A stretch of DNA of 64,000 nucleotides. Source: Lolium rigidum. Taxonomy: Eukaryota; Streptophyta; Magnoliopsida; Poales; Poaceae. Each line of letters starts with the position of its first letter. Position 1 is the stretch's first letter. The DNA is taken from contig NC_061510.1 of NCBI RefSeq assembly GCF_022539505.1, positions 39,333,047-39,397,046 on the forward strand. The letters are read 5' to 3'. The notes beneath the pieces are model-generated. The model did no database searches, was not told the DNA's origin, and worked only from the letters and a program-made list of their open reading frames with translations. The position numbers and the translations under genes were made by a program. Below, one piece after another: positions 34,574 through 46,297 of this stretch.

Positions 34574-36084
34574 GGATGACGCTTCTGTTCTGGGGCGGTG
34601 TTCCGTCGAACAGGTGGTGTGCGCCGCTACTCAGGGGCAGCACGAGGGAGGGAGCAGGCGCTGAGTAGGGGGGGTTTGTTTGGTTCACTCCTCCAGATCC
34701 AGGGTTTCTGGTTCAAGGCCTAGAAAGAAAAATTTGTGTTTTGAAGGCATTATGGACCTAGTTTATGTTTTTGGATGACATTATTAATTTTAAAATTGGT
34801 TGCAACAAAACCCGTTTGTATGCGAAAATCAATCATGGCATGTTTATTCGATAAAAGAAAATATGTTAATATTATGTTGATACGCTGGCCTCTGCAGCGA
34901 CACCATATCAAGATCATCCAATATATCAATGATGCACACAACTAAATTATCACAAAAAGAAAAGAACAAATGCCATAGTGAAACAACCAAAGGTACCCAT
35001 CAATGACCAACCAGCATCATTGGTAACAAGACAGACTACGCGAAAGGTTCTTCAACACAGACACCATTAGGAAGGGAATAACGCATAATCCTTTTCGTCG
35101 CCCGATCCTAGTTGGATCATGGCTGGAAGGTTAGATGTGTGGTTGTATGCTAGTACTATAGGTATACCGTGCACGGGGTGGCCAACTTCTCATTTCTTAC
35201 ACAGCGGCACATATGGGCATCCAGCCGCCTCACCTCCATGGCTCCATCCTCCCCTACTCTGGTGAAATTTTAATCACCATATTTCTTTTGCCATGCTTCT
35301 AGAAAGGGAGAAGGATGGGGTGGTAGACAGTTCACCACACATGTGAGTCACTATTGCAGCACATACCAACTAGATGGAATCATGAAGTCCTCTCCTAAGC
35401 TTAAGTCATGTGGGCTTTAAGGATTGACTCCAACTATGTTGTTATCGGACGTTTGCTCATATAATATTGTTTGTTTGGCTATTTAGGATCACTTCTGCCC
35501 GGTGCTCCCCTCTTGGCAAATGTCTAGCCGCGCCAAAAATAAGGACGGTGAAAATCTTCTCATACCCGTTCGTAACTGGGGGCATGATCATAAAATTTAA
35601 AAGTCTGACATGTACATACAACCCTCTAGAGGTCCGCATATAGCCCGCGTTGTCTTGTACGATTATTTTCTGTACGTATAGTGTGCCAATACGGTCACGT
35701 GCCTATAGCCCCCCCCCCCCCAATTAGGACCGGAAATACCATATATATACAAACGGGCATACATGGGCTCAATATGAATTTCGGTGGATAGGAAAACAAA
35801 ACAAACAAAAAAATGAATATAACCCCTCGACTTTGGTTAGGGAGGAGCACTGAAGCAGGACTCCCTAGGCTAAAAAAAGTATCTCTTCAACATCTACCGT
35901 TGATTGAATTGTTCAAAGACATAGATACCCCTACAAGCTATCAATTCAAAAAAGATCGTGTGCATGGTTCAATGCCGCGATGCTCCCATCTAAAAAACAA
36001 AAAGGAAGTTCTTGAGTCAAATATGCGTGTAACTTCATTCAGAAAATTGAGTATTTGTAACGTTTTTCCTGTTTTAGGGTTTAC
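34574..36084 (-). promoter_or_regulatory. Upstream region of the F-box gene and intergenic sequence
   Basis: The first few hundred bases upstream of 34573 are the presumed promoter and leader; I see no convincing TATA box. Further out the sequence is AT-rich, with a run of 13 C at 35709-35721 and no recognisable gene. Confidence 0.4.
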
Positions 36085-36476
36085 GAGGCCGAGCTACATG
36101 TAGCTCTTTATTTTCAAAAACTTAAAATTCGTATTTCAAAGTTTCAAAAAAATCTAAAACAAAATCCTAGAGGTAGTCAATGGTGTATGCTACAAATGGT
36201 GTAAAATCTCAATGCAAACTAATTTGTATTATAGGCTACACGAAATTGATAAAATCTGACAAAATTGGTAGTCTTGAAACGTATACTATGCACTATAAAA
36301 ATTTGTTTGAATTTGTCATTTTTGTGACCTAGAATATAAAGCAGTTTGTATTGAGATTTTACATCATTGTAGTATACATCATTGGCTATCTCTAGAATTT
36401 TGATTCGAATTTTTTAAAATTCTAAAATACGAATTCTGAGTGTTTGAAAATAAAGAGCTACTCGTAGCTCGGCCTC
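36085..36476. mobile_element. MITE-like element with long terminal inverted repeats
   Basis: The left end GAGGCCGAGCTACATGTAGC and the right end GCTACTCGTAGCTCGGCCTC are inverted. The pairing continues through CTCTTTATTTTCAAA / TTTGAAAATAAAGAG and further with mismatches. The 392-bp interior is AT-rich and non-coding and also partly self-complementary around the middle. I cannot define a target duplication, so the superfamily (Mutator or Harbinger type) is open. Confidence 0.7.
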
Positions 36477-37176
36477 CGTTTCACTTTTCAGCTTTTCTCT
36501 TGTTAGAAGTCCTCTCTTTCGAGACAAGTGGGAATTTCTCAATCGCAGGCTGTGTTCGGAGTTATCCTCTAGGTGGAATTCCCATTCATGTTTCTTGGCG
36601 CGTTCACCTCGACCTCTTGAACACCATGAGTATGATTCCGTGTTTTGGCATGATCGAACCTCGGCCCCTTAACCACAAGTGTAGCCACATAGCTTGTTTT
36701 TTGATAAATTCAAAAATGGAATTTAAATTTTTTTAAAATACTAAAAAATAACCCCAGATGTAGATAATGAAGTGTTCTATCAACCTGCGAAAAATCATCT
36801 TAATATACGTTCGACTCTTAGCTATGAAAAAAAATAACAATGTCTGACATCTAAAAGTGTGAAGTGTGCAACAATTTAAAACCCCCAAATATGTTAGATT
36901 TTTTCATTTTCGAACAAACAAAAATTTAAGGTATTTGGAGCTGCTTTTTGCACGTTGAAAGAACAGATTATTACATCTAGGAAAAACTGGATTTTCAAAA
37001 CTTTTAAATACCATTTTTATTTTGAAAAAAGGATATGTGTAGCTTGGACTATAAAAATTCACAGCTGTCCCAATCATATATTTTCATATTCCTATACTTT
37101 TTATATCCTATGGATCAATGGTGTCGGATCACGGGCTCAGGGGTCCAGTGGGTGGCAACCCAAGAAGCAACCATGC
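36477..37176. other. Intergenic AT-rich sequence
   Basis: No gene or clear repeat boundary is visible. The frame at 36440-36736 starts inside the MITE and has no domain. Confidence 0.4.
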
Positions 37177-38211
37177 AAGCAGAGTTTGGTCTGCGCCGGA
37201 AGTAGTAGTGGTCTTCTGTCTTCCACCGAAAGCTCTCCCGAAGCCGCACTCGCCTGGTTCTTTCCTCTGCGCTGCCGGGCCGGACCGGAGCCGCTTCTGC
37301 CGGTGATGCTGGCTGGAGTAGGCAAAGGAAGGGCGCCGGAAGTAGTAGTAGGTTTAGTTTTTGTCTAGATTTTCCCTATGTGGAGTCTGGGGGTAGGATG
37401 CTGGATCCCATCGGCCGGATCTGGTGCACCCTTTGCTCTGTCGTCCTCACGGCTCTGCTCTGGTGGCGGGAGTTGCAGCCTGGGAGGAAGATGGAGATAG
37501 GCATCTCCCGAAATAAGGCCGTCTTTCCTTTCTTCTGGAGGCTGCTCGTCCTGGTGCTTGGCTGCGGCATCAGGCGGTCGCCGGAGAAGCTCTTCGTCAA
37601 CCTTTCGAGGCGGAAGCTAGGCGTGGTCGGCAGATCTGGTGAGGTCTTCTTCAATAAGCAGCTTGGTGGTCTTCTCTGTTGTTGGAGTCTGCTGTCGCCG
37701 TTCTCTCTTCTGGCCGGCCGTGGAGGCGAGGAGAAGGGTGTGATTGCTGGAGCTCACTGCAATGACGGAGGTGGCTGGGGAGTTCGTGGTACTGCGACGA
37801 CCTGGAGGATATCCTCGGTAGCCCAAGATTGGCGGCCGACCCTTCATGCTGGCGGGCAGCATCTCCAGGGCCTGATGTCGGAGACGCGTCAGGTTTTCTT
37901 CTACCTCCCTTGGAGGCCCTGTGTTGGTCTTGCGGCGGAGCTCACCCTCTTCACTGCACCAAGTGGTCTAGTCCCCGGTGATGTTGTAGATGGCCGCTGT
38001 TTCAGACCTGAGTTCGCCGGCGGTGTTGAAGGACCCGATTGCATTTTCACTTCGTTATTCAGGGTCTGTGTGGTAAAAGCCAAGGACATAGATAAATTTC
38101 TTCCTGTAAACAACGTCCTTGATGTAATTTGTATCACAACGCTGTTAGTTTAATGCAGTATCCAAGGGCCTATCCTTGTTCAAAAAAAAGAAAAAAAAAA
38201 GCAGAGTTTGG
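37177..38211 (+). mobile_element. Poly-A retroposon (~1.0 kb) with 11-13 bp target-site duplication
   Basis: The direct repeat GCAGAGTTTGG occurs at 37179-37189 and again at 38201-38211, extendable by AA on the left copy. Between them the insert starts TCTGCGCCGG and ends with an A-rich tail (CAAAAAAAAG then ten A, 38181-38200). These are the marks of target-primed reverse transcription. The insert has a GC-rich body and a 257-codon open frame (37380-38153) with no domain I recognise, and no reverse transcriptase. It was therefore moved in trans by a LINE. It may be a non-autonomous LINE derivative or a retrocopied transcript. It sits about 195 bases beyond the stop codon of the NicO gene. 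Confidence 0.85.
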
Positions 38212-38405
38212 ATCAAAATCCTACAGTGCCCTTCAAAAAATAACAAGCCATCCATTTAGACAGGCAGATAACCCAAAGTTTTGCAGTGTGAACAATAATA
38301 ACTATGTAATCAAATAATCAATCACTAATATGAACTCAACTGCCGATAAGGATAACAAATCAAAATCAAAACAATTTAGCCAAGTTACAAGAACGGACGC
38401 ATCAA

Positions 38406-40887
38406 TCAATATAGAGTGAACCCAAAGAACTGCCCAACTAGAAGAGCTAACCCCATGCATACAGCTAGAAGGGAAGCAGCCCAGGTAAGCTTCTCAGTTA
38501 TCTTAGGAACCCTATCCTTTAGAGCCTCGCTACAAGAACCTACAAAAGCCGTGTAACTACCCATCGAAAATACAGTCCCTACCAAAAACATGCCAAGATA
38601 CGCTGCACCAGCAAAGCGCGAAGGGAGAGCCAGTGCGGGCAGGACCATCAGCAGAGCATCTGGCTGGAGACCGTGGACAACTCCGGTGGCAAATGTTGTG
38701 AAACCAACTTTCTTCTTCCTGGGTGCAGCAGGTGCCTGCTGCAAAGGCTCACCGCCACTCAAGTTGCTGTCCACACCCTCCAGAACTAACCCTGACTCTT
38801 GGACCTCTGAAGCTTCCCGGATGCCCGTTGCGCCTATCATAAGAAGGGTCAGGCCTACGACTCTTGTTCCCCATATACGGAGAACCTCAATGTGCAGACG
38901 ATCCTTGAGTAACAAGAAGAGCAGGCCGAAGATGATTTGTCCAGCATCATGACCACAGCCCCAAAGGGCACCAACTAGTCCACTCTCCAGTGTTGATCTC
39001 CCGATAGATAGGGGTGCCAATGCAACAAGATGGTCAGGCCCGGATAAGGTATGCAAGCATCCCGCAAAGAAACCAGCCCAGCCACTGCTTAATAACTCTA
39101 GTGACAGGAACCCACCAGATTTGATTGCTGGTTGCGCCGATGCATAGGCAGCATGAGGAATGCTAGAGTGCAATGCACTTGTCGTAAGTGTCAGAAGTAA
39201 GAAAAGGGCAGCAGTAGAAGCCTGTGAAAAACAAAGTATCGGTTATAGCTGAACAGTAGTATCACAAGAATCACCAAGAAAAAATAATAACAATGGCAAA
39301 AGCTATCATGGAGTAGATGCTAAGATTCTCGTGCACAAACACAAACAAAATATACCAGATAGCAGCAGATCGTGATGGTTAGTTGATCTCAAATGAACAT
39401 TCATGTATTCAGATTTAGGTTCACAACATCAATAGTTTACCAAAATTCTGTAAATCTGAAATCTGCACACGTATACATGTAATCACATCAAGATTAAGAA
39501 TACAGAATTGCTTGAAACCCCGACCCTCTTCATAAAATAAGAGCTTTGTACATTCTGAACTTACTCCCTATATTCGCTAAAAATATGTAACAACATGTGT
39601 GCTTCTTCTATACCTCAAGGTTGTAAGGTCAGTCAGTACTGCGTTTTTTTTGCATGTGCATAACAAGAGCTTTCAAAGTACGAAAGCACATGTCAGTGCC
39701 AAGAAAGAGTTGAAGGAACTGTTCTACTGTAATTGACTTTGAATAGTTGAAGGTCATAGTTGCACATAGGTTGGCTGAAGTTTTAGTGAACCGGATTTGT
39801 TGACTGAGGAAGGAAAAAGGAGTCGAGTCATCTTGATAGTATGCCAAACTCTTTAGCTGATTGCCTTCCTTTTTCAATTGTGTTAGGGGGATTAGGCTTT
39901 TGTAGTGTGCCTTGGATTCTGTGGAAACTTGTAAATTATGTGCAAGCTACTTTATTTGATCAATAGTATCTTTTAGAAGAACTCGTGTATATACTATTAT
40001 ACTAAAAAAAGATACACACTGGTTTACATGGTTCATGTATTTAGAAAATAAATAGCAGAGAGAACATTGGGGGTGATGAATTTTGAATATGAATAATCTA
40101 AACATGCAATGGGAGTAACCGTTCTAAGGAGACGTGTCAGACTTCACGCTTCACCAAAGTGCTGCAACACTAGCTTCATCATGCCATATACATGTTTCAG
40201 AAATAGTAATATTTGTTATTTCCTTTCCGTCTGGTACAGCAAATTTAACATGGTTCACAATTGGATAGCATGAGGCATGGATCGAGAATAGAGTCCGCGA
40301 GCCATTCCCGCCGATTTAACATCCATTGTAATTGACGTTTTCTTCCTATAAGCTATTTGGTCGAAAAGAGAAACTTTGCAAAGCATGATGATATGTTAAA
40401 TCTGCACAATGAACCACTCCAAGCCGCCGCCGTCAGGATCTGGGGAGTAGATTATTCGGTGCTATTTCAGGTAGAATTGTCGCGTAAAGGCTAAGAAACT
40501 AAGCTAAATTACCCACGGAACCGGGGACCCATCGTAGCACTATCGTATCTCTGAGATACGGAACATTGCTGTCAGGATAAGAACAAGAAGGAGAATTTTG
40601 AATTTTCGTCTGACCTTGGGGAGCAGGGTCCCGAGCAGCTTCCAGGGAGGGCCAACCCCCGCCGTGGCCACCTCGTCGACGGGCGGCGCGGCCGAGAGAC
40701 CGTCATGCCGCAGCGGCGAGGCCGCGGCGAGGAGACGTGCCGACTGCGCGCGCACCGCGGTCCACGGCGCGGCGCTGGAGGTTCCGGCAGCCGCGGCGGA
40801 GGCGGTGCGGCGGGCGGGGAGGAGGGGGGATCTGCCGGGCGCGTGGATCCGGGGGGCGACCGCCGTCCTGGAGATGAGCCGCTCCAT
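38406..40887 (-). CDS. NicO/high-affinity nickel-transport family membrane protein, predicted plastid, two exons
   Basis: Minus-strand exons are 40887-40615 and 39221-38406 (273+816 bases, 362 residues), joined by a 1.39-kb GT-AG intron in phase 0. The start at 40887 has a good context (GCCATGG); an in-frame ATG at 40989 is a weaker alternative. Residues 1 to about 90 are rich in Ala, Ser, Arg and Pro with few acidic residues, like a chloroplast transit peptide. The rest is a polytopic membrane protein with family motifs: HTLSGPDHL (148-156), GCGHDAGQ (179-186) and VVHGLQPDAL (272-281). A hydrophilic loop with APRKKKVGF separates two membrane halves. In bacteria such proteins move nickel or cobalt; in plants the cargo is not established from sequence. 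Family certain, metal specificity inferred only by name. Confidence 0.9.
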
Positions 40888-41339
40888 GGCCGTGGTGGGG
40901 GAGTAGGGAGATGGTGCCAACTTTCGGGACGGGACGGGGAGGCTGGGGTCTGCCTGCGGAGTTCCTTCTGGGTTGTTGGTGCACGGCACGGCGGCTGCTT
41001 TGAGTGCGGGTGGGGTAGTTGGCTCGCCGGGTCGCCGGGGGAGGTGGTGGCGGTACGACGCGCACGTTCCCTGTTGCTAGTCGCTCGTGACAAGCTGTCA
41101 CGGTTATCCTAGGGTTCAGCTCCACGAGATGTCAACATGTGGGTCAAATCTTTTGGTCAGCAGTGCTTGGCATGCACGAAAGGTTCAGACGTAGACACGT
41201 CCCTCTATATCACATTAATACAACAATATTTGCTAATCTATATGCAATGATCTTATCTACTACTGGTCTACTATTTGTCAGTATAAATTACTGATGACAT
41301 TTATATAAAAGTGAAAACACTTTGCTCATATCTAATGTA
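40888..41339 (-). promoter_or_regulatory. Upstream region of the NicO-type gene
   Basis: GC-rich sequence to about 41110 forms the likely leader and core promoter; no TATA box is evident. Beyond that it becomes AT-rich intergenic DNA. Confidence 0.45.
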
Positions 41340-41596
41340 CTTCCTCTTTTCCAAATTAGGATGCAGGTTAGTTTTACTAAAAGATAAATCTTTGTGAACC
41401 TTAACCAAATGTGTAGAAAATAATACCAACACCTACAACATTACGCAATGTTACTAAATCCATCATGGAATATACTTTCATACTATATGCACTTGATATT
41501 ATGACAATAAATACATTTTTATACGCAGTTAGTCGGAATTTATAAAGTTTGACCTCAAGCAAAACTGAATGGCAAACTAAATCGAGAAGGAGGGAG
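41340..41596. mobile_element. Degenerate Stowaway-type MITE
   Basis: The left end CTTCCTCTTTTCCAAATTAG and the right end AATCGAGAAGGAGGGAG resemble the CTCCCTCC...GGAGGGAG termini of Stowaway. TA precedes the left end and CA follows the right. The interior has the AT-rich character of long Triticeae Stowaway families. It is more worn than the two copies in the LARP1-type gene. Confidence 0.6.
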
Positions 41597-42112
41597 CATG
41601 TTGCAAACTAATTAACCGTGAGTAATGATCACATATGTATATGTACTATACTAAAGGGTAACAAACATCTTTTTTCTCGAAAGTTTGAATTTCTTTTGGG
41701 ATAACGACAGGTTGACACGTGTTTCCTTGGGTGATCAATTCCTGTTGTTTTACCCATGTGTATACTTTCGGTGGCGTGTAGCAATTAGGTGGGGTTGATT
41801 CTTATTGTGTTGTTCTGGTCTGGGCGTATTTTTGTTGTTCTGGTTAGCTGTCCTCCTGCTGATGTCCCATGTGATGGACTCCGCCTGCATGTTCGTTTGT
41901 GGGCGCGACAAGATTAATTGCCTGGGTAGCTCATGGACGCACCGCTTTGACCAGGTGCAGTGAGAAGACCTGCCCCCGCCCATAGATTTATCTTCTGCCG
42001 CAGATTTATCCTCTCCGTCCTAGGCAGTCGGCGGCGCGGAGGAGGTTCTTGGAGGCTAGGCAGAGCTCCTTTGTGGCCGGTGGAGGTGCCATGGTTTGCT
42101 CTCTTCAGCTCC
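41597..42112. other. Intergenic sequence left of the gypsy insertion
   Basis: No gene is recognised. The stretch ends with GCTCC at 42108-42112, the left target duplication of the inserted gypsy element, and its continuation resumes at 50287. Confidence 0.5.
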
Positions 42113-43712
42113 TGATGATGCGCGTAGATGTACACGTCCGTTGGGAACCCCAAGAGGAAGGTGTGATGCGCACAGCAGCAAGTTTTCCCTCAGAAAGAAA
42201 CCAAGGTTATCGAACCAGTAGGAGCCAAGAAGCACGTGAAGGTTGTTGGTGGAGGAATGTAGTGCGGCGCAACACCGGTGAAACCGGCGCCAACGTGGAA
42301 CCCGCACAACACAATCAAAGTACTTTGCCCCAACGTAACGAGTGAGGTTGTCAATCTCAACCGGCTTGCCGAAAACAAAGGATTGAACGTATCGAGTGGA
42401 AGATGGTGTTTGTTTGCAAATAACGAGTAAAAACAATGATTGCGGTAGAATGTATTCAGATGTAAAAGAATGGACCGGGGTCCACAGTTCACTAGAGGTG
42501 TCTCTCCAATAAGATAACTAACATGTCTGGGTGAACAAATTACAGGCGGGCAATTGACAAATAAAGATTCAATACATATCAATGATGATTACTATGTGAT
42601 TTAATCGGTGGCATTACGACAAAGTACATAGACCGCTATCCAACGATGCATCTATGCCTAAATAATCCACCTTCGAGTTATCATCCGAACCCCTTCCAGT
42701 ATTAAGTTGTAAACAACAGATAATTGCATTAAGTATGGCGCGTAATGTAATCAACACAAATATCCTTAGACAAAGCATCGATGTTTTATCCCTAGTAGCA
42801 ACGAGCACATCCACAACCTTAGAACCTCATCGTCACGATCCCGCATTCAATGGAGGCATGAACCCACTATCGAGCATAATTACTCCCTCTTGGAGTTACA
42901 AGTATCAACTTGGCCAGAGCCTCTACTAGCAACGGAGAGCATGCAAGAACATAAACAACACATATATGATAGATTGATAATCAACTTAACATAGTATTCT
43001 ATATTCATCGGATCCCGCCAAACACAACATGTAGCATTACAAATAGATGATCTTGATCATGTTAGGCAGCTCACAAGATCTAAACAATGATAGCACAAGC
43101 GGAGAAGACAACCATATAGCTACTGCTATGGACCCATAGTCCAAGGATGAACTACTCACGCATCAATCCGGAGGCGGGCATGATGATGTAGAGCCCCTCC
43201 GGTGATGATCCCCCTCTCCGGCAGGGTGCCGGAGGCGATTTCCTGAATCCCCCGAGATGGGATTGGCGGCGGCGGCCTCTCAGTAATGTTTTCCGTATCG
43301 TGGCTCTCGGTACAGGGGGTTTCGCGACGAAGGCTATTTGTAGGCGGAAGGGTAGGTCAGGGGGCGTCACGAGGGGCCCACACAACAGGGCCGCGCGGCC
43401 AGGGCCTGGGCCGCGCCGCCCTGGTGTGTGGCCACCTCGTGGCCCCACTTCCTTTCCCCCTCGGTCTTCTGGAAGCTTCGTGTAAAAATAGGACCCTGGG
43501 CGTTTATTTCGTCCAATTCCGAGAATATTTCCTTACTAGGATTTCTGAAACCAAAAACGAGCAGAACAACGAATCGGCACTTCGGCATCTTGTTAATAGG
43601 TTAGTGCCGGAAAATGTATAATAATGTCTGTAAAGTATGTATAAAACATTCAAGTATTGTCATAAAAGTAGCATGGAACATAAGAAATTATAGATACGTT
43701 TGAGACGTATCA
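42113..43712 (-). repeat. 3' LTR of the complete gypsy element
   Basis: In element orientation it starts TGATACGTCTCAAACG at 43712 and ends ...CATCTACGCGCATCATCA at 42113. It is preceded on the internal side by a purine-rich CTTGGGGATGCT tract. Small frames inside it are shadows. Confidence 0.92.
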
Positions 43713-46297
43713 AGCATCCCCAAGCTTAGTTCCTACTCGCCCTCGAGTAGGTAAACGATAACACAAATAATTTCTGAAGTGACATGCTACCAACATAATC
43801 TTGATCAACATTATTGTAAAGCATATGAGATGAAGGGAGTGATCTGAAGCAAAAGATTGCTAACAAAGATAATGACTAAACAAATTAATCATATAGCAAA
43901 ACTTTTCATGAATAATACTTTCAAGACAAGTATCAACAAGACTTGCATAAGAGTTAACTCATAAGCAATAAATTCTAAGTAGAATGAATTGAAGCAACAC
44001 AAAGGATGATTAAGTTTCAGCAATTGCTTTCAACTTGTAACATATATATCTCATGGATATTTGTCAACATAGAGTAATATAATAGGTGCAATAAAGTAAA
44101 CATGTAAGAATCAATGCACACAGTTAACACAAGTGTTTGCTTCTAAGATAGAAAGAAGTGGGTAAACTGACTCAACATAAAGTAAAAGAATGGCCCTTCG
44201 CAGAGGGAAGCATGGATTACTATTTTTGTGTTAGAGCTTTTGTTTTGAAAACATAGAAACAATTTTGTCAACGGTAGTAATAATTCATATGTGATATGCA
44301 TAATATTTCCTACAAGTTGCAAGTCTCATGCATAGAGTACTAATAGTGCTCGCACCTTGTCCTACTTAGCTCGGAAGACACGGATTATCATCGCATAACA
44401 TATGTTTCAACCAAGTGTCACAAAGGGGTACCTCGATGCCGCCTGTACAAGTGTCTAAGGAGAAAGCACGCATTGGATTTCTCGCTTTTGATTATTCTCA
44501 ACTTAGACATCCATACCGGGACAACATAGACAACAGATAATGGACTCCTCTTTTAATGCTTAAGCATTCAACAACAGTTAATATTCTCATAAGAGATTGA
44601 GGTTGTATGTCCAAACTGAAACTTCCACCATGATACATGGCTTTAGTTGGCGGCCCAATGTTCTTCTCTAACATATGCATACTCAAACCATTTGATCATG
44701 AAATCGCACTTACTTCAGACAAGACGAACATGCATAGCATCTCACATGATATCCAACAAAGGTAAAGTTGATGGCGTCCCCAGAAACATGGTTACCGCTT
44801 AACAAGCAACTTATAAGAATTAAGACACATAACTACATATTCATCACCATAATAGTTTTTAAGCTATTTGTCCCATGAGCTATATATTGCAAAGGTAAAG
44901 GAATGAAATTTTAAAGGTAGCACTCAAGTAATTTACTTTGGAATGGCATAAAAATACCACATAGTAGGTAGATATGGTGGACACAAATGGCATGGGTTTT
45001 GGCTCAAGATGTTTGGATGCACGAGAAGCATTTCCTCTCAGTACAAGGTTTGGGCTAGCAAGGTTGTTTGAATCAAACACAAGTATGAACAGGTACAGCA
45101 AAACTTACACAAGAACATATTGCAAGCATTATAAGACCCTACACTGTCTTCCTTGTTGTTCAAACACTTTACCCGAAAATATCTAGACTTAGAGAGACCA
45201 ATCATGCAAATCAAATTAAACAAGCTCTACGGTAGTTCTTCATTAATAGATTAAACTACATGATGCAAGAGCTTAAACATGATCTATGAGAGCTCAAACA
45301 ATTGCCAAGTTACCAAACCATATGCAGCATTTTCCGATTCCAACCAAATAGCAATTTAACGAAGCAATTTCAGCCTTCGCCATGAACATTAAAGCACAAT
45401 TAAGAACACAAGTGTTCCATATGAAAAGGCGGAGCGTAATATCTCCAATATAAGAATGATGGGATCCAACTTTATTCAAACCAAAACAAAAATAAAAGCA
45501 AACCGACGCTCCAAGTAAAGAACATAAGATGTGATGGAATAAAAATATAGTTTCACTAGAAGTGACTCTGATAATGTTGTCGATGAAGAAGGGGATGCCT
45601 TGGGCATCCCCAGGATTAGATGCTTGAGTCTTCTTAAAATATGCAGGGATGAACCACCGGGGCATCCCCAAGCTTAGACCTTTCACTCTTCTTGATCATA
45701 GTATATCATCCTCTTTCTCTTGACCCTTGAAAACTTCCTCCACACAAACTTCAAGCAAACTCATTAGAGGGTTAGTGCATAATCAAAATTCAAATATTCA
45801 GAGGTGACACAATCATTCTTAACACTTCTGGACATTGCACAAAGCTTCTGAAAGTTAATGGAACAAAGAAACTCATTCAACATAGCAAAAGCGGCAATGC
45901 GAAATAAAAGGCAGAATCTGTCAAAAACAGGACAGTCCGTAAAGATGAATCTGGCAGGGGCACTTAACTTGCTCAAATGGAAAAACTTAAAACTAATGAA
46001 AGTTGCGTACATATATGAGGATCACGCTCGTAAATTTACAGATTTTTTTCGAATTTTTTACCGGGAGCTCTGCGAGAATTCGTGACAGACAGCAATGTTG
46101 TTTCTGCGCAGCAATCCCAAATATAGCATCAACTTTAGCATAGAAACTTTACTTGGCACAAAAACATGATAAGGCGAGGTTGCTACATTAGTAAATAACT
46201 TCCAAGACTCAACAATATAGTAACAAAATAAAACATGGGTTATCTCCCAAGAAGTGCTTTTCTTTAACGTCTTTCAGCTAGGCGCAGAAAGTGCAAA
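43713..46297 (-). mobile_element. Non-coding 3' internal domain of the gypsy element
   Basis: About 2.6 kb between the protease end and the 3' LTR carries no open frame above about 130 codons and no pol domain. In autonomous relatives reverse transcriptase, RNase H and integrase would be here, so this marks a non-autonomous element. Confidence 0.75.

Noticed and set aside
37380..38153. 257-codon frame considered as a host gene
   Set aside because: It sits entirely between target duplications of an A-tailed retroposon and shows no domain; kept as part of the mobile element.
40888..40989. Upstream in-frame ATG at 40989 as NicO start
   Set aside because: The ATG at 40887 has the stronger context and gives a normal-length transit peptide; the upstream start remains possible.
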